From Nocardioides sp. SR21 (GTDB taxonomy: Bacteria > Actinomycetota > Actinomycetes > Propionibacteriales > Nocardioidaceae), in NCBI RefSeq assembly GCF_022761125.1, contig NZ_JAKWJR010000008.1, positions 173,896 to 237,895 on the forward strand: 64,000 bases of DNA, read 5' to 3'. Numbering within the stretch: position 1 is the first letter of the stretch; every line of letters starts with the position of its first letter. This document shows, piece by piece, positions 8,099-16,226 of the stretch. The notes below the pieces were generated by a model. It was not told where the DNA came from. It saw nothing but the letters and a program-made list of their open reading frames with translations, and searched no databases. The translations under genes were made by a program, and so were the position numbers.

Positions 8099-8602
8099 CT
8101 ACTCGAACGCGTTCGGCAGCGCGCCGGGCAGGCCGGCGAGGAGCTCGCGCGCCTGGGCCGCGACCTTGTGCTCGACCAGCACCTCGTACTTCGTCGCGAC
8201 CACCTGGGCGACCGACGAGAAGTCGCGCTGCCCGCGGGTGAACGCGTACCCGATCAGAGCCCACACGAGGCCGAACACCGCGCCGAGGAGCACGGTCGAG
8301 AGGATCATCGAGAACACGTCCTCGTCGACGAAGAACGAGAAGATCAGGCCGACGAAGAGGCCGAGCCAGATCCCGGAGAAGATGCCGCCGACGGCCACCC
8401 GTCCCCACGTGAGGCGACCGGTGATCCGCTCGACCCGCTTGAGGTCGGTGCCGACGATCAGCAGGTTCTGGACCGGGAACTCCTTGTCGGACAGGAAGTC
8501 GACGGCCTTCTGCGCCGCGGCGTAGTCGTCGTACACCGCCAGGGACTGGGGGAACTCGAGTCGAAGGGGGTTCGCGCCCGGCATTCCAGTGGGGAGGCTC
8601 AT
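8099..8602 (-). CDS. General stress protein (YflT-like N-terminal domain) with membrane hairpin
   Basis: 167 residues. Residues 15-60 ('FPQSLAVYDDYAAAQKAVDFLSDKEFPVQNLLIVGTDLK', split by variable residues) match the heat-induced stress protein YflT/GSP17M domain common in actinobacteria. Two glycine-rich hydrophobic segments follow, then a soluble tail ending '...LAGLPGALPNAFE'. Function is unknown. The ATG at 8602 is chosen because CAGACT (8610-8615, minus strand) ends seven bases before it; longer in-frame starts run into purS. It is divergent from purS with overlapping promoters. Confidence 0.75.
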   Translation of the reverse strand: MSLPTGMPGANPLRLEFPQSLAVYDDYAAAQKAVDFLSDKEFPVQNLLIVGTDLKRVERITGRLTWGRVAVGGIFSGIWLGLFVGLIFSFFVDEDVFSMILSTVLLGAVFGLVWALIGYAFTRGQRDFSSVAQVVATKYEVLVEHKVAAQARELLAGLPGALPNAFE

Positions 8603-8605
8603 ACC

Positions 8606-8636
8606 GCTCAGTCTGCCCGACGCATCTAGACTGAGC
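8606..8636. promoter_or_regulatory. Back-to-back leaderless promoters forming a 9-bp inverted repeat
   Basis: GCTCAGTCT (8606-8614) and AGACTGAGC (8628-8636) are a perfect inverted repeat with a 13-base gap. Each arm contains a -10 box: CAGACT for the stress protein (minus, ends 7 bases before ATG 8602) and TAGACT for purS (plus, 8627-8632, ends 6 bases before GTG 8639). With the boxes only 11 bp apart, two polymerases could not bind together. Confidence 0.55.
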
Positions 8637-8638
8637 CC

Positions 8639-8884
8639 GTGCCTCGCGTAGTCGTAGACGTCATGCCCAAGCCCGAGATCCTCGACCCGCAGGGCAAGGC
8701 GGTGCACGGCGCGCTGCCGCGCCTCGGCTTCACCGGCGTGACCGACGTCCGCCAGGGCAAGCGCTTCGAGCTCGAGTTCACCGGTGAGGTCACCGCCGAG
8801 GTGCTGGCCGAGGTCGAGAAGATGGCGGAGACGCTGCTCTCCAACCCGGTCATCGAGAACTACGCGGTCCGGGTGGAGCAGTGA
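8639..8884 (+). CDS. purS: Phosphoribosylformylglycinamidine synthase subunit PurS
   Basis: 81 residues: '[20 protein letters not shown]', '[20 protein letters not shown]' and '[14 protein letters not shown]' are the standard PurS signature. PurS is the small scaffolding subunit that, with PurQ and the small PurL, makes formylglycinamidine ribonucleotide and channels ammonia. The GTG start is fixed by the upstream TAGACT box. The stop overlaps purQ's GTG (GTGA), so both are translated together. Confidence 0.95.
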   Translation: MPRVVVDVMPKPEILDPQGKAVHGALPRLGFTGVTDVRQGKRFELEFTGEVTAEVLAEVEKMAETLLSNPVIENYAVRVEQ

Positions 8885-9549
8885 AGGTCGGCGTCGTCAC
8901 CTTCCCGGGCTCGCTCGACGACGTCGACGCGCAGCGCGCGGTCGTCATCGGCGGCCACGAGGCGGTCGCCCTGTGGCACGGCGACCACGACCTGAAGGGC
9001 GTCGACGCGGTCGTCCTGCCCGGCGGCTTCTCGTACGGCGACTACCTGCGCTGCGGCGCGATCTCGCGCTTCTCCCCGGTGATGACCGAGGTGATCGAGG
9101 CGGCGGGCAAGGGCATGCCGGTGCTCGGCATCTGCAACGGCTTCCAGATCCTCTGCGAGTCGCACCTGCTGCCCGGTGCGCTGATCCGCAACGACCACCG
9201 CAAGTTCGTGTGCCGGGACCAGAAGCTGCGCATCGAGAACAACCGCACCCCGTGGACGTCGGCGTACGCCGAGGGTGACGAGGTCACCATCGTCCTCAAG
9301 AACGGCGAGGGCGGCTTCGTCGCCGACGAGGCCACGCTCGACCGGCTCGAGGGCGAGGGCCAGGTCGTCGCGCGCTACCTCGGCGGCAACCCCAACGGCT
9401 CGCTGCGCGACATCGCCGGCATCACCAACGAGCGCGGCAACGTCGTCGGCCTGATGCCGCACCCCGAGCACGCCGTCGAGGACCTCACCGGTGCCGGCAC
9501 CCAGGGCCTCGGCTTCTTCACCAGCCTCGCGGCGCACGCGTTCGCATGA
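8881..9549 (+). CDS. purQ: Phosphoribosylformylglycinamidine synthase, glutaminase subunit PurQ
   Basis: 222 residues, class I glutamine amidotransferase. The catalytic triad is visible: Cys85 in '[11 protein letters not shown]', His194 and Glu196 in '[10 protein letters not shown]'. It releases ammonia from glutamine for PurL. '[20 protein letters not shown]' is the PurQ-specific loop. It overlaps purS by 4 bp and the DUF3817 gene by 4 bp, so all three form an operon. purL lies 6.7 kb away instead of directly downstream. Confidence 0.97.
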   Translation: MKVGVVTFPGSLDDVDAQRAVVIGGHEAVALWHGDHDLKGVDAVVLPGGFSYGDYLRCGAISRFSPVMTEVIEAAGKGMPVLGICNGFQILCESHLLPGALIRNDHRKFVCRDQKLRIENNRTPWTSAYAEGDEVTIVLKNGEGGFVADEATLDRLEGEGQVVARYLGGNPNGSLRDIAGITNERGNVVGLMPHPEHAVEDLTGAGTQGLGFFTSLAAHAFA

Positions 9550-10010
9550 TCGCCCCACGAAATCGCATGACTCCTCGGCTGCTCTTCCGCCGGGTCGCGA
9601 TCGCCGAGGCGATCACCTGGGCGCTCCTGCTCACCGGCATGTTCCTCAAGTACGTCACCGAGACCACCGAGCTCGGCGTCCAGGTGTTCGGCATGGTCCA
9701 CGGCGTCGTGTTCGTCGCCTACTGCCTGACCACGGTGCTCGTCGCCGTCGACCAGCGCTGGTCGTTCGGCCGCACGCTGCTCGGCCTGGCCGCAGCGGTG
9801 CCGCCGTTCTTCACCGTGCTGTTCGACTGGTACGCCGAGCGCCGCAGCGCGATCGCCGACACCTGGCGCCTGCGTCACGCGGAGCCGTCCGGCCCGCTCC
9901 AGAAGCCCGCGGCCTGGCTGATCCGCAACCCCGCGCGCGGCGCCGTCACCGGCGTGATCGCGGTCGTCGCGCTCACCGGCCTCGCGCTGCTGGTCGGTCC
10001 GCCGGCCTAG
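9546..10010 (+). CDS. DUF3817 integral membrane protein
   Basis: 154 residues with three hydrophobic segments (about 18-38, 45-68 and 75-95) and the DUF3817 pattern '[21 protein letters not shown]', with '[14 protein letters not shown]' and '[15 protein letters not shown]'. A fourth hydrophobic stretch ends the protein ('[19 protein letters not shown]'). Function unknown. The ATG overlaps purQ's TGA (ATGA); an alternative start at 9567 would lose the overlap. Linkage to purS-purQ is frequent in actinobacteria and is the only functional hint. Confidence 0.85.
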   Translation: MIAPRNRMTPRLLFRRVAIAEAITWALLLTGMFLKYVTETTELGVQVFGMVHGVVFVAYCLTTVLVAVDQRWSFGRTLLGLAAAVPPFFTVLFDWYAERRSAIADTWRLRHAEPSGPLQKPAAWLIRNPARGAVTGVIAVVALTGLALLVGPPA

Positions 10011-10056
10011 CTCCACCAGGCGCCGGTTGCGCGGACTCGGGAGCCTCCGAGCCCGC

Positions 10057-11481
10057 CTAGGACGTTCCGGCGGACAGTGCCTTCCACGACTCACGGGAGG
10101 CGACGCCGGAGACCTCGACCCGCGCAGCCGTCTGCCACGCGCGGAGCGCGGCACCGGTGTCGGACCGGAACCGGCCGGTCGCCGGGATCGGGTCGGACAC
10201 GCCCGCGGCGTTGAGGGTGCGCTGCAGCCGGCGTACCTCCGGACCCGTCGAGCCGATCTTCAGCACCGGCTGCTCGCCGTACGACAGCAGCGACATCCAG
10301 TTCTTCTGCCACCAGACCTCGCTGACCGGCATGCCGACCTTCGTCTTCCAGGCCTGGATCGCCTTCACGGTCGCCTTGTTCCACTTGCCGTTGACCTTGC
10401 CCTGGTAGATCTCCTGCTCGGTGAGCAGGCACTGGAGGGCCATCACGCGACCGGCGGGCGGCACCGTGGTCTCGGTCGGCGGGCGCAGCGTCTCGTACGT
10501 CGGGTAGCTGATCCGCACGTCGCCGCAGTGCTTCTCGGGCTCGACGTACAGGCCCCGCCCGACGTCGAGGAAGTTGCGGTCGATGTTGATCGTCACGCCG
10601 CCCCACGTCTCGTCGTGGCCGCCCTGGTACTGCTTGATCCGGGCGTGCGGGCGCCAGCCGTCCTCACGGAGGTACGACGTGGACGTGTTCGCGACGCCGT
10701 CCCAGCGGGCGACCCAGATCATGTCGGGGAGCACGACCTTGTCGGGCCGGTTGACCCGCGCGTCGTCGAGCATCTTGATGCCGGACCCGGCGCTGGAGTA
10801 GACACCCGAGACGAAGCCGAGCTCGTGGAGCTGCGTGGTCCACGCGCTGAGGAACGCCAGCGCGGACTCGCGGCAGCGGACGTTCGAGAGCTCGAAGCCC
10901 TCGAGGTCGTACCAGAGCGTGCTCCCGAGGGCGATGCCGAGCTCGGTGGCCGTGGCCGCCGCCCTGCCGGCCTCCGACCGCGCCTGGGCGCGCGCCTTGT
11001 CGTACCGCTTGTTCTTGCCCGGCTTGGGGTTGATCGTCTCGTCGTCGCCGTAGCGCGGGAAGCGCGGCTGGCAGGAGGCCTGGGGGCCGAGCGTGATCGG
11101 CAGCAGCCTCCACCCGCGAGTCAGCTGGCGGTACACCCAGCGCGGCGTGAGGTTCGGCTGGTCGCGGCACGCCCGGGAGTCGCCGGAGATGTAGATGCCG
11201 ACCGCCAGGAACGGTGAGCTCTGCAGCCAGCGGTCCATCTTCTTCTGCTCGGGCGTGTGGCACTGGTCGAACCCGAAGCCGACGAAGTCGCCGGGGGTGA
11301 CGATGCCGCTCGGCGTGACCGGCGCCAACTTGTCGCGTACGGCGGACGCGGCCGGGTCGGCGTCTGCGGGGCCGCTGGCGGTGACGGCCGCCAGCAGGGT
11401 GACCAGCAGGGCGCCGCCGGCGGTCGCGGCGAGCGCGCGGCGCAGCGCGGCCTGGGCGGTCCGAGAAACCGGGCGTGACAT
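10057..11481 (-). CDS. Secreted DUF1906 (Rv2525c-like, glycoside hydrolase-like) protein with two peptidoglycan-binding domains
   Basis: 474 residues. A long signal peptide (about 1-42, 'LLVTLLAAVTASGPADA') is followed by a TIM-barrel-type DUF1906 domain: 'GFGFDQCHTPEQKKMDRW', 'AVGIYISGDSRAC', 'GSTLWYDLEGFEL' (Asp and Glu at the places used by GH25-like enzymes), 'GFVSGVYSSAGSG', 'WVARWDGV' and 'IKQYQGG'. Two PG_binding_1 modules end it (about 340-385 and 415-470, 'VRRLQRTLNAAGV', 'FRSDTGAALRAWQ'). It probably acts on, or attaches to, the cell wall. Rv2525c of M. tuberculosis is a Tat-exported relative without clear activity, so catalysis is unproven. Confidence 0.85.
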   Translation of the reverse strand: MSRPVSRTAQAALRRALAATAGGALLVTLLAAVTASGPADADPAASAVRDKLAPVTPSGIVTPGDFVGFGFDQCHTPEQKKMDRWLQSSPFLAVGIYISGDSRACRDQPNLTPRWVYRQLTRGWRLLPITLGPQASCQPRFPRYGDDETINPKPGKNKRYDKARAQARSEAGRAAATATELGIALGSTLWYDLEGFELSNVRCRESALAFLSAWTTQLHELGFVSGVYSSAGSGIKMLDDARVNRPDKVVLPDMIWVARWDGVANTSTSYLREDGWRPHARIKQYQGGHDETWGGVTINIDRNFLDVGRGLYVEPEKHCGDVRISYPTYETLRPPTETTVPPAGRVMALQCLLTEQEIYQGKVNGKWNKATVKAIQAWKTKVGMPVSEVWWQKNWMSLLSYGEQPVLKIGSTGPEVRRLQRTLNAAGVSDPIPATGRFRSDTGAALRAWQTAARVEVSGVASRESWKALSAGTS

Positions 11482-11614
11482 GGCGGGACTCCTGGGGAAG
11501 TAGGAAGGGCCGCGCCTACCATAACCTCACAAGTCACACCAGTAACAGCGAACGGGCGAACTGCAGCGTGTGCAGCTCGCCCGCCCGCGGGGTGAGGTGG
11601 GGTGGTGCTGGAGG

Positions 11615-13087
11615 TCAGGCGGCCTCGGCGGCCACCGCCTCCACGAGCTCGTCGGACGGTGCCCCAGTCGCCTGCCCCGGCCGGCCGACGTGGATCAGCG
11701 CGGCGGTGACGGCGAGGGCGAGGGCGGCGAAGGTCGCCGAGGTGAGGAACGCGGCGGACATGCCCGGCACGATCTCGCCGGTCACCGCGCCGGCGGCGTA
11801 CACCGACACGATCACGGCCACGCCGACCGCACCGCCGAGCTGCTGCGTGGTCTGCAGCAGGCCGGAGGCGGAGCCGGCGTGCTCCGGCTCCACGCCGGAC
11901 AGCGTGATCACCGTGACCGGCATGAAGAGCAGCGCGGACGCGACGCCGGCCAGCGCCATCGGCCCGAAGACCGCCGCCAGGTAGGTGTCGGCCGTGCCGA
12001 TCGTGCTGAGCCACGCATAGGCGATCGTCAGCGTCGCGCCGCCGACCAGCATCATCCGCCGCGGCCCGAACCGGCCGAGCAGCGCGGGGGTCACCCGCGA
12101 CGTCGCGAAGATGCTGAGGCTGAACGGCAGGAACGCGATGCCGGCGAGCAGCGGGCCGAATCCGAGCACGCCCTGGACGTACTGCACGACCAGGAAGAAC
12201 ATCGACAGGTTCGCGCCCATCAGCAGGGCCATCACCGCGAGGGCGCCGACCCGGCTGCGGTCACGGACCAGCTTCGGCTGCACCAGTGGGTGCGGGTGCC
12301 GCAGCTCGGTGCGGGCCAGCAGGGCGAGCAGCGCGACGCCGACCGCGAACCCCACGAACGTGCGGGCGGTGAGCCAGCCGTGCTCGGGGGTGTTGATCAG
12401 CGTCCAGACGAGGGCGACCGCGCCACCGGTGGCGGCCAGCGCGCCGACGACGTCGAAGCGGCCCGAGCGCCGCGGGGTCTCGGTGACGAAGCGCGGAGCG
12501 AGCAGGATGACGACGAGACCGATCGGCACGTTGATGAACAGCGTCCAGCGCCAGGAGCCGACGTCCGTCAGCAGTCCGCCGAGGATCAGGCCGATCGACG
12601 CACCGCCGGACGAGACGGCGCCGAACAGGGCGAGCGCCCGGTTCCGTGCGGCCTCGTCGGGAGCGCTCGTCGTGAGCAGGGCCAGCACGCTCGGGGCCGC
12701 GAGCGCGGCGCCGACGCCCTGGAAGGTGCGGGCCGCGACCAGCTGGCCGGGCGTCTGGGCCAGGCCGCCGAGTGCGGAGCCCAGGGTGAACACGGCCAGG
12801 CCGATCTCGAAGACCTTGAGGCGGCCGAAGACGTCGCCGAGCCGGCCGCCGAGGAGCAGCAGGCCGCCGAAGGCGAGCGTGTAGGCGTTGAGGACCCACG
12901 ACAAGGACGCCGGGCCGAAGCCCAGGTCGGCGTCGATGCGGGGGAGGGCGACGTTCACGACGGTGGCGTCGAGGACGATCATCAGCTGCGCGACCAGGAC
13001 GATCGCGACTCCGGCGGCTGCGCGGCCGGCGTTCGGCGGGAGCTCGCTGGGAAGCTCTCGCGGGCGAGAGGCGTTCAGGAGGGACAT
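11615..13087 (-). CDS. DHA2-family MFS drug efflux transporter (EmrB/QacA type)
   Basis: 490 residues with about 14 membrane helices. Motif D1 'VLDATVVNVALPRI' in helix 1, motif A 'LGGRLGDVFGRLKVFEIG' after helix 2 and motif C 'GASIGLILGGLLTDVGSWRW' in helix 5 place it in DHA2. It should expel amphipathic or cationic compounds with protons. The ATG at 13087 is chosen because the 48-residue longer frame runs across the operators. The divergent TetR gene with two matching operators between them is the expected repressor. Confidence 0.9.
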   Translation of the reverse strand: MSLLNASRPRELPSELPPNAGRAAAGVAIVLVAQLMIVLDATVVNVALPRIDADLGFGPASLSWVLNAYTLAFGGLLLLGGRLGDVFGRLKVFEIGLAVFTLGSALGGLAQTPGQLVAARTFQGVGAALAAPSVLALLTTSAPDEAARNRALALFGAVSSGGASIGLILGGLLTDVGSWRWTLFINVPIGLVVILLAPRFVTETPRRSGRFDVVGALAATGGAVALVWTLINTPEHGWLTARTFVGFAVGVALLALLARTELRHPHPLVQPKLVRDRSRVGALAVMALLMGANLSMFFLVVQYVQGVLGFGPLLAGIAFLPFSLSIFATSRVTPALLGRFGPRRMMLVGGATLTIAYAWLSTIGTADTYLAAVFGPMALAGVASALLFMPVTVITLSGVEPEHAGSASGLLQTTQQLGGAVGVAVIVSVYAAGAVTGEIVPGMSAAFLTSATFAALALAVTAALIHVGRPGQATGAPSDELVEAVAAEAA

Positions 13088-13133
13088 GGGGTGAGGTCCT
13101 GTTCTGGCCTGGTGGGCCGAGGTACAGTAGATC

Positions 13134-13148
13134 CGGAGGATGACTCCG
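13134..13148. promoter_or_regulatory. Operator 1 of the TetR/MFS intergenic region
   Basis: CGGAG-GATGA-CTCCG: 5-bp inverted arms in a 15-bp frame. It has the same arms and the same size as operator 2; centres are 32 bp apart, about three helical turns. Confidence 0.55.
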
Positions 13149-13165
13149 CTTCCCGATGAACGATA

Positions 13166-13180
13166 CGGAGACTGTCTCCG
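13166..13180. promoter_or_regulatory. Operator 2 of the TetR/MFS intergenic region
   Basis: CGGAGAC-T-GTCTCCG is a perfect 15-bp palindrome 29 bp upstream of the TetR start, the usual form of a TetR operator. It probably binds a TetR dimer and controls both the pump and its own gene. Confidence 0.65.
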
Positions 13181-13208
13181 GTTATCAAGTACTTTTCGAG
13201 GTGAGTTC

Positions 13209-13757
13209 GTGCGAGCCGATGCGCAGCGCAACTACGACCGCATCGTCGAGGTCGCGCGTGAGGTGTTCCGCGAGAAGGGGTACGACGCCTCGCTCGACGA
13301 GGTGGCCAAGCGGGCCGGGGTCGGCCCGGGCACGCTCTACCGGCACTTCCCGAAGCGCGAGAACCTCATCGACGCGATCCTGCAGTCGTGGGTCGACAAG
13401 GTCACCGAGACCGCCGACAAGGCGCTCGCCTTCGAGGGCGGCGACCGCGACCTGCTGCTCAACTGGTTCGAGCGCTACGTCGAGCTGATCAGCCAGCACA
13501 AGGGCGGTCCCGCGAAGATCACCTCTGCGATGGGCGACCCCGAGTCGCCGATCATGACCAAGTGCCAGGTGCTCGCCACCGCGAACGCCCGCGTGATCGA
13601 CCGCCTCCGCGACGACGGCGCGCTTCGCGATCAGGTCGACACCATCCAGGTCTGCCGCCTCGTCGGCGGGATCGCGACGGTGGCGGACCAGAGCGACCTC
13701 GACGTCGCCGCCGTACGTCCCCTGCTCGAGGTCGTCGCGGACGGCCTGCTGAAGTAG
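13209..13757 (+). CDS. TetR-family transcriptional repressor
   Basis: 182 residues. The N-terminal HTH is 'NYDRIVEVAREVFREKGYDA', then 'LDEVAKRAGVGPGTLYRHFP', a textbook TetR domain ending in 'KRENLIDAI'. The ligand domain is variable. GTG at 13209 has GAGGTGA four to six bases upstream. The upstream in-frame ATG (13140) would cover both operators and is rejected. It is divergent from the DHA2 pump, so it likely represses the pump until a toxic ligand binds. Confidence 0.9.
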   Translation: MRADAQRNYDRIVEVAREVFREKGYDASLDEVAKRAGVGPGTLYRHFPKRENLIDAILQSWVDKVTETADKALAFEGGDRDLLLNWFERYVELISQHKGGPAKITSAMGDPESPIMTKCQVLATANARVIDRLRDDGALRDQVDTIQVCRLVGGIATVADQSDLDVAAVRPLLEVVADGLLK

Positions 13758-13884
13758 GTCACCCGCCGGCTCGCTGCCCGACCGGCGAGTCGCAAGGTTT
13801 CCTCAACCCGCTGCGCTCTCCTGCCGATCGGGAACACCCTGGCAGCGATCGGCGGCGACGCTGCCGTCATGGGGGGAGATCATC

Positions 13885-14034
13885 ATGAGCGACTCATGGA
13901 CCGACCAGCCGTTCCTCGGGCTGGTCCCGCACTTCCACGCCGACCCGGCCGAGGGCGGCGCACCGCTCGTCAGCGCCGACGGCCACTGGTGGTGGGACGG
14001 CCACCGCTGGCAACGGGTCGCCGAAGCCGTCTGA
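13885..14034 (+). CDS. Tryptophan-rich microprotein (DUF2510-like tail)
   Basis: A 49-residue frame with a strong ribosome site (GGGGGGAG, 5-6 bases before ATG). It ends '...SADGHWWWDGHRWQRVAEAV'. The W-W-D-G-x-x-W pattern resembles the end of the DUF2510 motif (R-W-W-D-G-x-x-W-T) found in many actinobacterial proteins, but the protein has no other domain. Codon use (C/G at third positions) is like that of real genes nearby. It sits between TetR and the response regulator; function unknown. Confidence 0.55.
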   Translation: MSDSWTDQPFLGLVPHFHADPAEGGAPLVSADGHWWWDGHRWQRVAEAV

Positions 14035-14038
14035 CCGC

Positions 14039-14686
14039 TCAGTCCTCGTCGAGGCCCAGCTCGATCGCGAAGCGGGTCAGCTCAACGCGGTTGTGCATCT
14101 GCAGCTTGCGCAGCGTGTTCTGCACGTGGTTCTGCACGGTGCGGTGCGAGAGCACCAGCCGCTCGGCGATCTGCCGGTACGACAGGCCCTTGGCGACCAT
14201 CTTCAGCACCTCGGTCTCACGCTCCGTCAGCCCGGTCTCGGGCCGGGCGGGCTCGGGCTCCTCGGAGATCCGCTGGAACTCGCCGAGCACCAGACCGGCC
14301 AGGCCCGGCGTGAAGACCGGGTCGCCCTCCGCGGTGCGGCGTACGGCGTCGAGCAGCTCGTCGCGGGACGCGGACTTCACCAGGTAGCCGGTCGCGCCCG
14401 CCTTCACCGCCGCCAGCACGTCCGCCTGCTCGCCGGACGCGGACAGGATCAGCACCCGCACCGACGGGTCCTTCGCCACCATCTCGGCGGTGACCTGCAC
14501 GCCGTCGGGCTCGGGGATCTGCAGGTCGAGGACCACCACCTGCGGGCGGGCCGCCGGGAACCGTGCGAGCGCCTCGCGCCCGTTGGCCGCGACCCCGACC
14601 ACCTCGTGCCCGGCAGCGGCCAGGTCGCGCTCGACGGCGTCTCGCCACATCGGGTGGTCGTCGACGACCATCACGCGCAGGCTCAT
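14039..14686 (-). CDS. NarL/FixJ-family response regulator
   Basis: 215 residues. Receiver domain 1-120 with the acidic pair at 9-10 ('VMVVDDHP'), phosphoacceptor Asp54 ('VVVLDLQIPEPDG'), switch Ser83 and Lys104. LuxR-type HTH at about 152-210 ('LTERETEVLKMVAKGLSYRQ', 'LVLSHRTVQNHVQNTLRKL'). It follows the sensor kinase gene by 14 bp on the same strand, so it is the cognate regulator. The regulated genes are not evident here. Confidence 0.93.
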   Translation of the reverse strand: MSLRVMVVDDHPMWRDAVERDLAAAGHEVVGVAANGREALARFPAARPQVVVLDLQIPEPDGVQVTAEMVAKDPSVRVLILSASGEQADVLAAVKAGATGYLVKSASRDELLDAVRRTAEGDPVFTPGLAGLVLGEFQRISEEPEPARPETGLTERETEVLKMVAKGLSYRQIAERLVLSHRTVQNHVQNTLRKLQMHNRVELTRFAIELGLDED

Positions 14687-14700
14687 GCGGGCACCCTAGG

Positions 14701-15789
14701 TCACCTCGGGACGACGAACTCCCACTCGGTCCCGAAGGATCCCGTGGTCAGCTCGGCCGTGCCGCCGAGGTCGGTGATCCTGCCCCGGATCGACTCCGCG
14801 ACGCCGAGCCGGCCCTGCGCCGCGGCCTCCTCGAGCCGGCCGGCCGCGATGCCCGGCCCCTCGTCGCGCACGGTCAGCTCGACGCGGTCCGGGAACGCCT
14901 GCAGCAGCACCCAGGCGGGAGCGTCCTCGCCGACGTGCGCGCGGATGTTGTCGAGGCAGGCGCCGGCGACGGCCACCAGCTCCTGCGCGGTCGCGGCCGG
15001 CAGCTCGACCGGGGTCGCCGGTGTCGAGACGGTGACGCCCGTACGCCGCTCGAGCGAGGTCAGCTCGGCCACCAGGTCGACGGCGCCCTCCGCCACCGGC
15101 GCCAGCGTGTCCTGGGCGCGGATCAGCGCGCGGAGCCGGCGCTCCTGCTCGCCCGCCAGCTGACCCAGGTCGCCGCCGCGCCGCTGGACCAGGGCGAGCA
15201 CCTGGAGCACGCCGTCGTGGACCGCGCGGGCCAGCCGGGTCCGCTCGTCGGCCACCGCCGCTGCCCGCTCGGCCACCTCGCGCTCGGTGGCCATCCGCTC
15301 GAGCGACCCGCACATGAAGCCGACGACGGTGCCGCCCAGCACCAGCAGGAACGCGTTGTCGTAGTCGGACCAGTCGATGTCCTGGCGCAGCAGGTCGGCG
15401 GCCGCGAGCAGGGCGCCGGCCGCCAGTCCGCCGACCCAGCGGTAGTGGATCGCCCACGCGAACAGCGCGCCCATCACCCAGAAGCCCGGGAGGCTGGCGG
15501 TCACGTCGTCGCCCTGCACCGCCGGCGTCAGGAGCAGCAGCCCCGCCGCGAGCGCCAGGTCCGCGACCAGCAGGGGGAGCGTGCGGCGCCGGCGCTCGTC
15601 GTACGCCCAGGTGGCGAAGCCGGTCCACAGCACCATCGCGACCACCGCCGCGGCGGTCAGGCCGGGCCGGTCGAAGTCGTCGCGCCGCCAGATCGTCACG
15701 GCGACCGCGTTCACGAGCACGACGGCCCGCAGCACCGCGAGCGCTCGGAACAGCCGGTCCTCGACGGCGACCGCGGCAGGAGAGCTCAC
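14701..15789 (-). CDS. Membrane sensor histidine kinase, NarL-type (MacS-like, DUF5931)
   Basis: 362 residues. Four to six hydrophobic segments fill the first 160 residues, with no large extracellular loop, so it senses within the membrane or at its surface. A HisKA_3-type box follows with His191 ('DERTRLARAVHDGVLQVLAL'). The C-terminal ATPase domain carries 'VAVAGACLDNIRAHVGEDA' (N box) and 'VRDEGPGIAAGRLEEAAAQG' (G box). The GTG start at 15789 has GACACT seven bases upstream on the minus strand, a weak leaderless -10. It pairs with the NarL-type regulator. Confidence 0.9.
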   Translation of the reverse strand: MSSPAAVAVEDRLFRALAVLRAVVLVNAVAVTIWRRDDFDRPGLTAAAVVAMVLWTGFATWAYDERRRRTLPLLVADLALAAGLLLLTPAVQGDDVTASLPGFWVMGALFAWAIHYRWVGGLAAGALLAAADLLRQDIDWSDYDNAFLLVLGGTVVGFMCGSLERMATEREVAERAAAVADERTRLARAVHDGVLQVLALVQRRGGDLGQLAGEQERRLRALIRAQDTLAPVAEGAVDLVAELTSLERRTGVTVSTPATPVELPAATAQELVAVAGACLDNIRAHVGEDAPAWVLLQAFPDRVELTVRDEGPGIAAGRLEEAAAQGRLGVAESIRGRITDLGGTAELTTGSFGTEWEFVVPR

Positions 15790-15872
15790 GGGCGCAGTGT
15801 CGCAGGACCTCGGCCCACACCCGAGTATCCGTACCGATGCTCGTGGGTACCTCGCGCGCCGAGACTCGGGGC

Positions 15873-16166
15873 ATGGACAAGCCCACGCCCGCCGCCAAGA
15901 CCACCACCGCCTTCTACGCCCAGTCGGCCGCCGCCTTCGCGATCTCGCTCATGACGATGCTGATCGCCATCTACTACCTCCCCTACGAGCCGTGGCCCAA
16001 GGCCTTCCTCGCGCTCGGGACCCTCTTCCTCGTCACCTCCTCCTTCTCGCTCGCCAAGTGCGTGCGCGACGCCCAGGAGAACCAGTACGTCGTCTCCCGC
16101 CTCGACCAGGCCCGCGTCGACCGGATCCTCGCCGAGCACGACCCCTGGAAGGACACCGCCGCCTGA
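15873..16166 (+). CDS. YiaA/YiaB family inner membrane protein
   Basis: 97 residues with two membrane helices (about 10-32 and 38-58, 'FYAQSAAAFAISLMTMLIAI', 'AFLALGTLFLVTSSFSLAKC') and a charged C-terminal helix 'DAQENQYVVSRLDQARVDRI', the YiaAB pattern. Function unknown. The ATG at 15873 is chosen over the one at 15837 because GAGACT (15861-15866) ends six bases before it. It is divergent from the sensor kinase. Confidence 0.8.
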   Translation: MDKPTPAAKTTTAFYAQSAAAFAISLMTMLIAIYYLPYEPWPKAFLALGTLFLVTSSFSLAKCVRDAQENQYVVSRLDQARVDRILAEHDPWKDTAA

Positions 16167-16213
16167 GCCGGCCACCCCTCGACCGCGATGTCGGCCGCAC
16201 CGCCTGCCGCCGG

Positions 16214-16219
16214 TAGATT
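16214..16219 (+). promoter_or_regulatory. -10 box TAGATT of purL (leaderless)
   Basis: TAGATT ends seven bases before GTG 16227. It sets the purL start there and excludes the in-frame ATG at 16188, which lies upstream of the box. Confidence 0.6.
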
Positions 16220-16226
16220 TGGCGCC

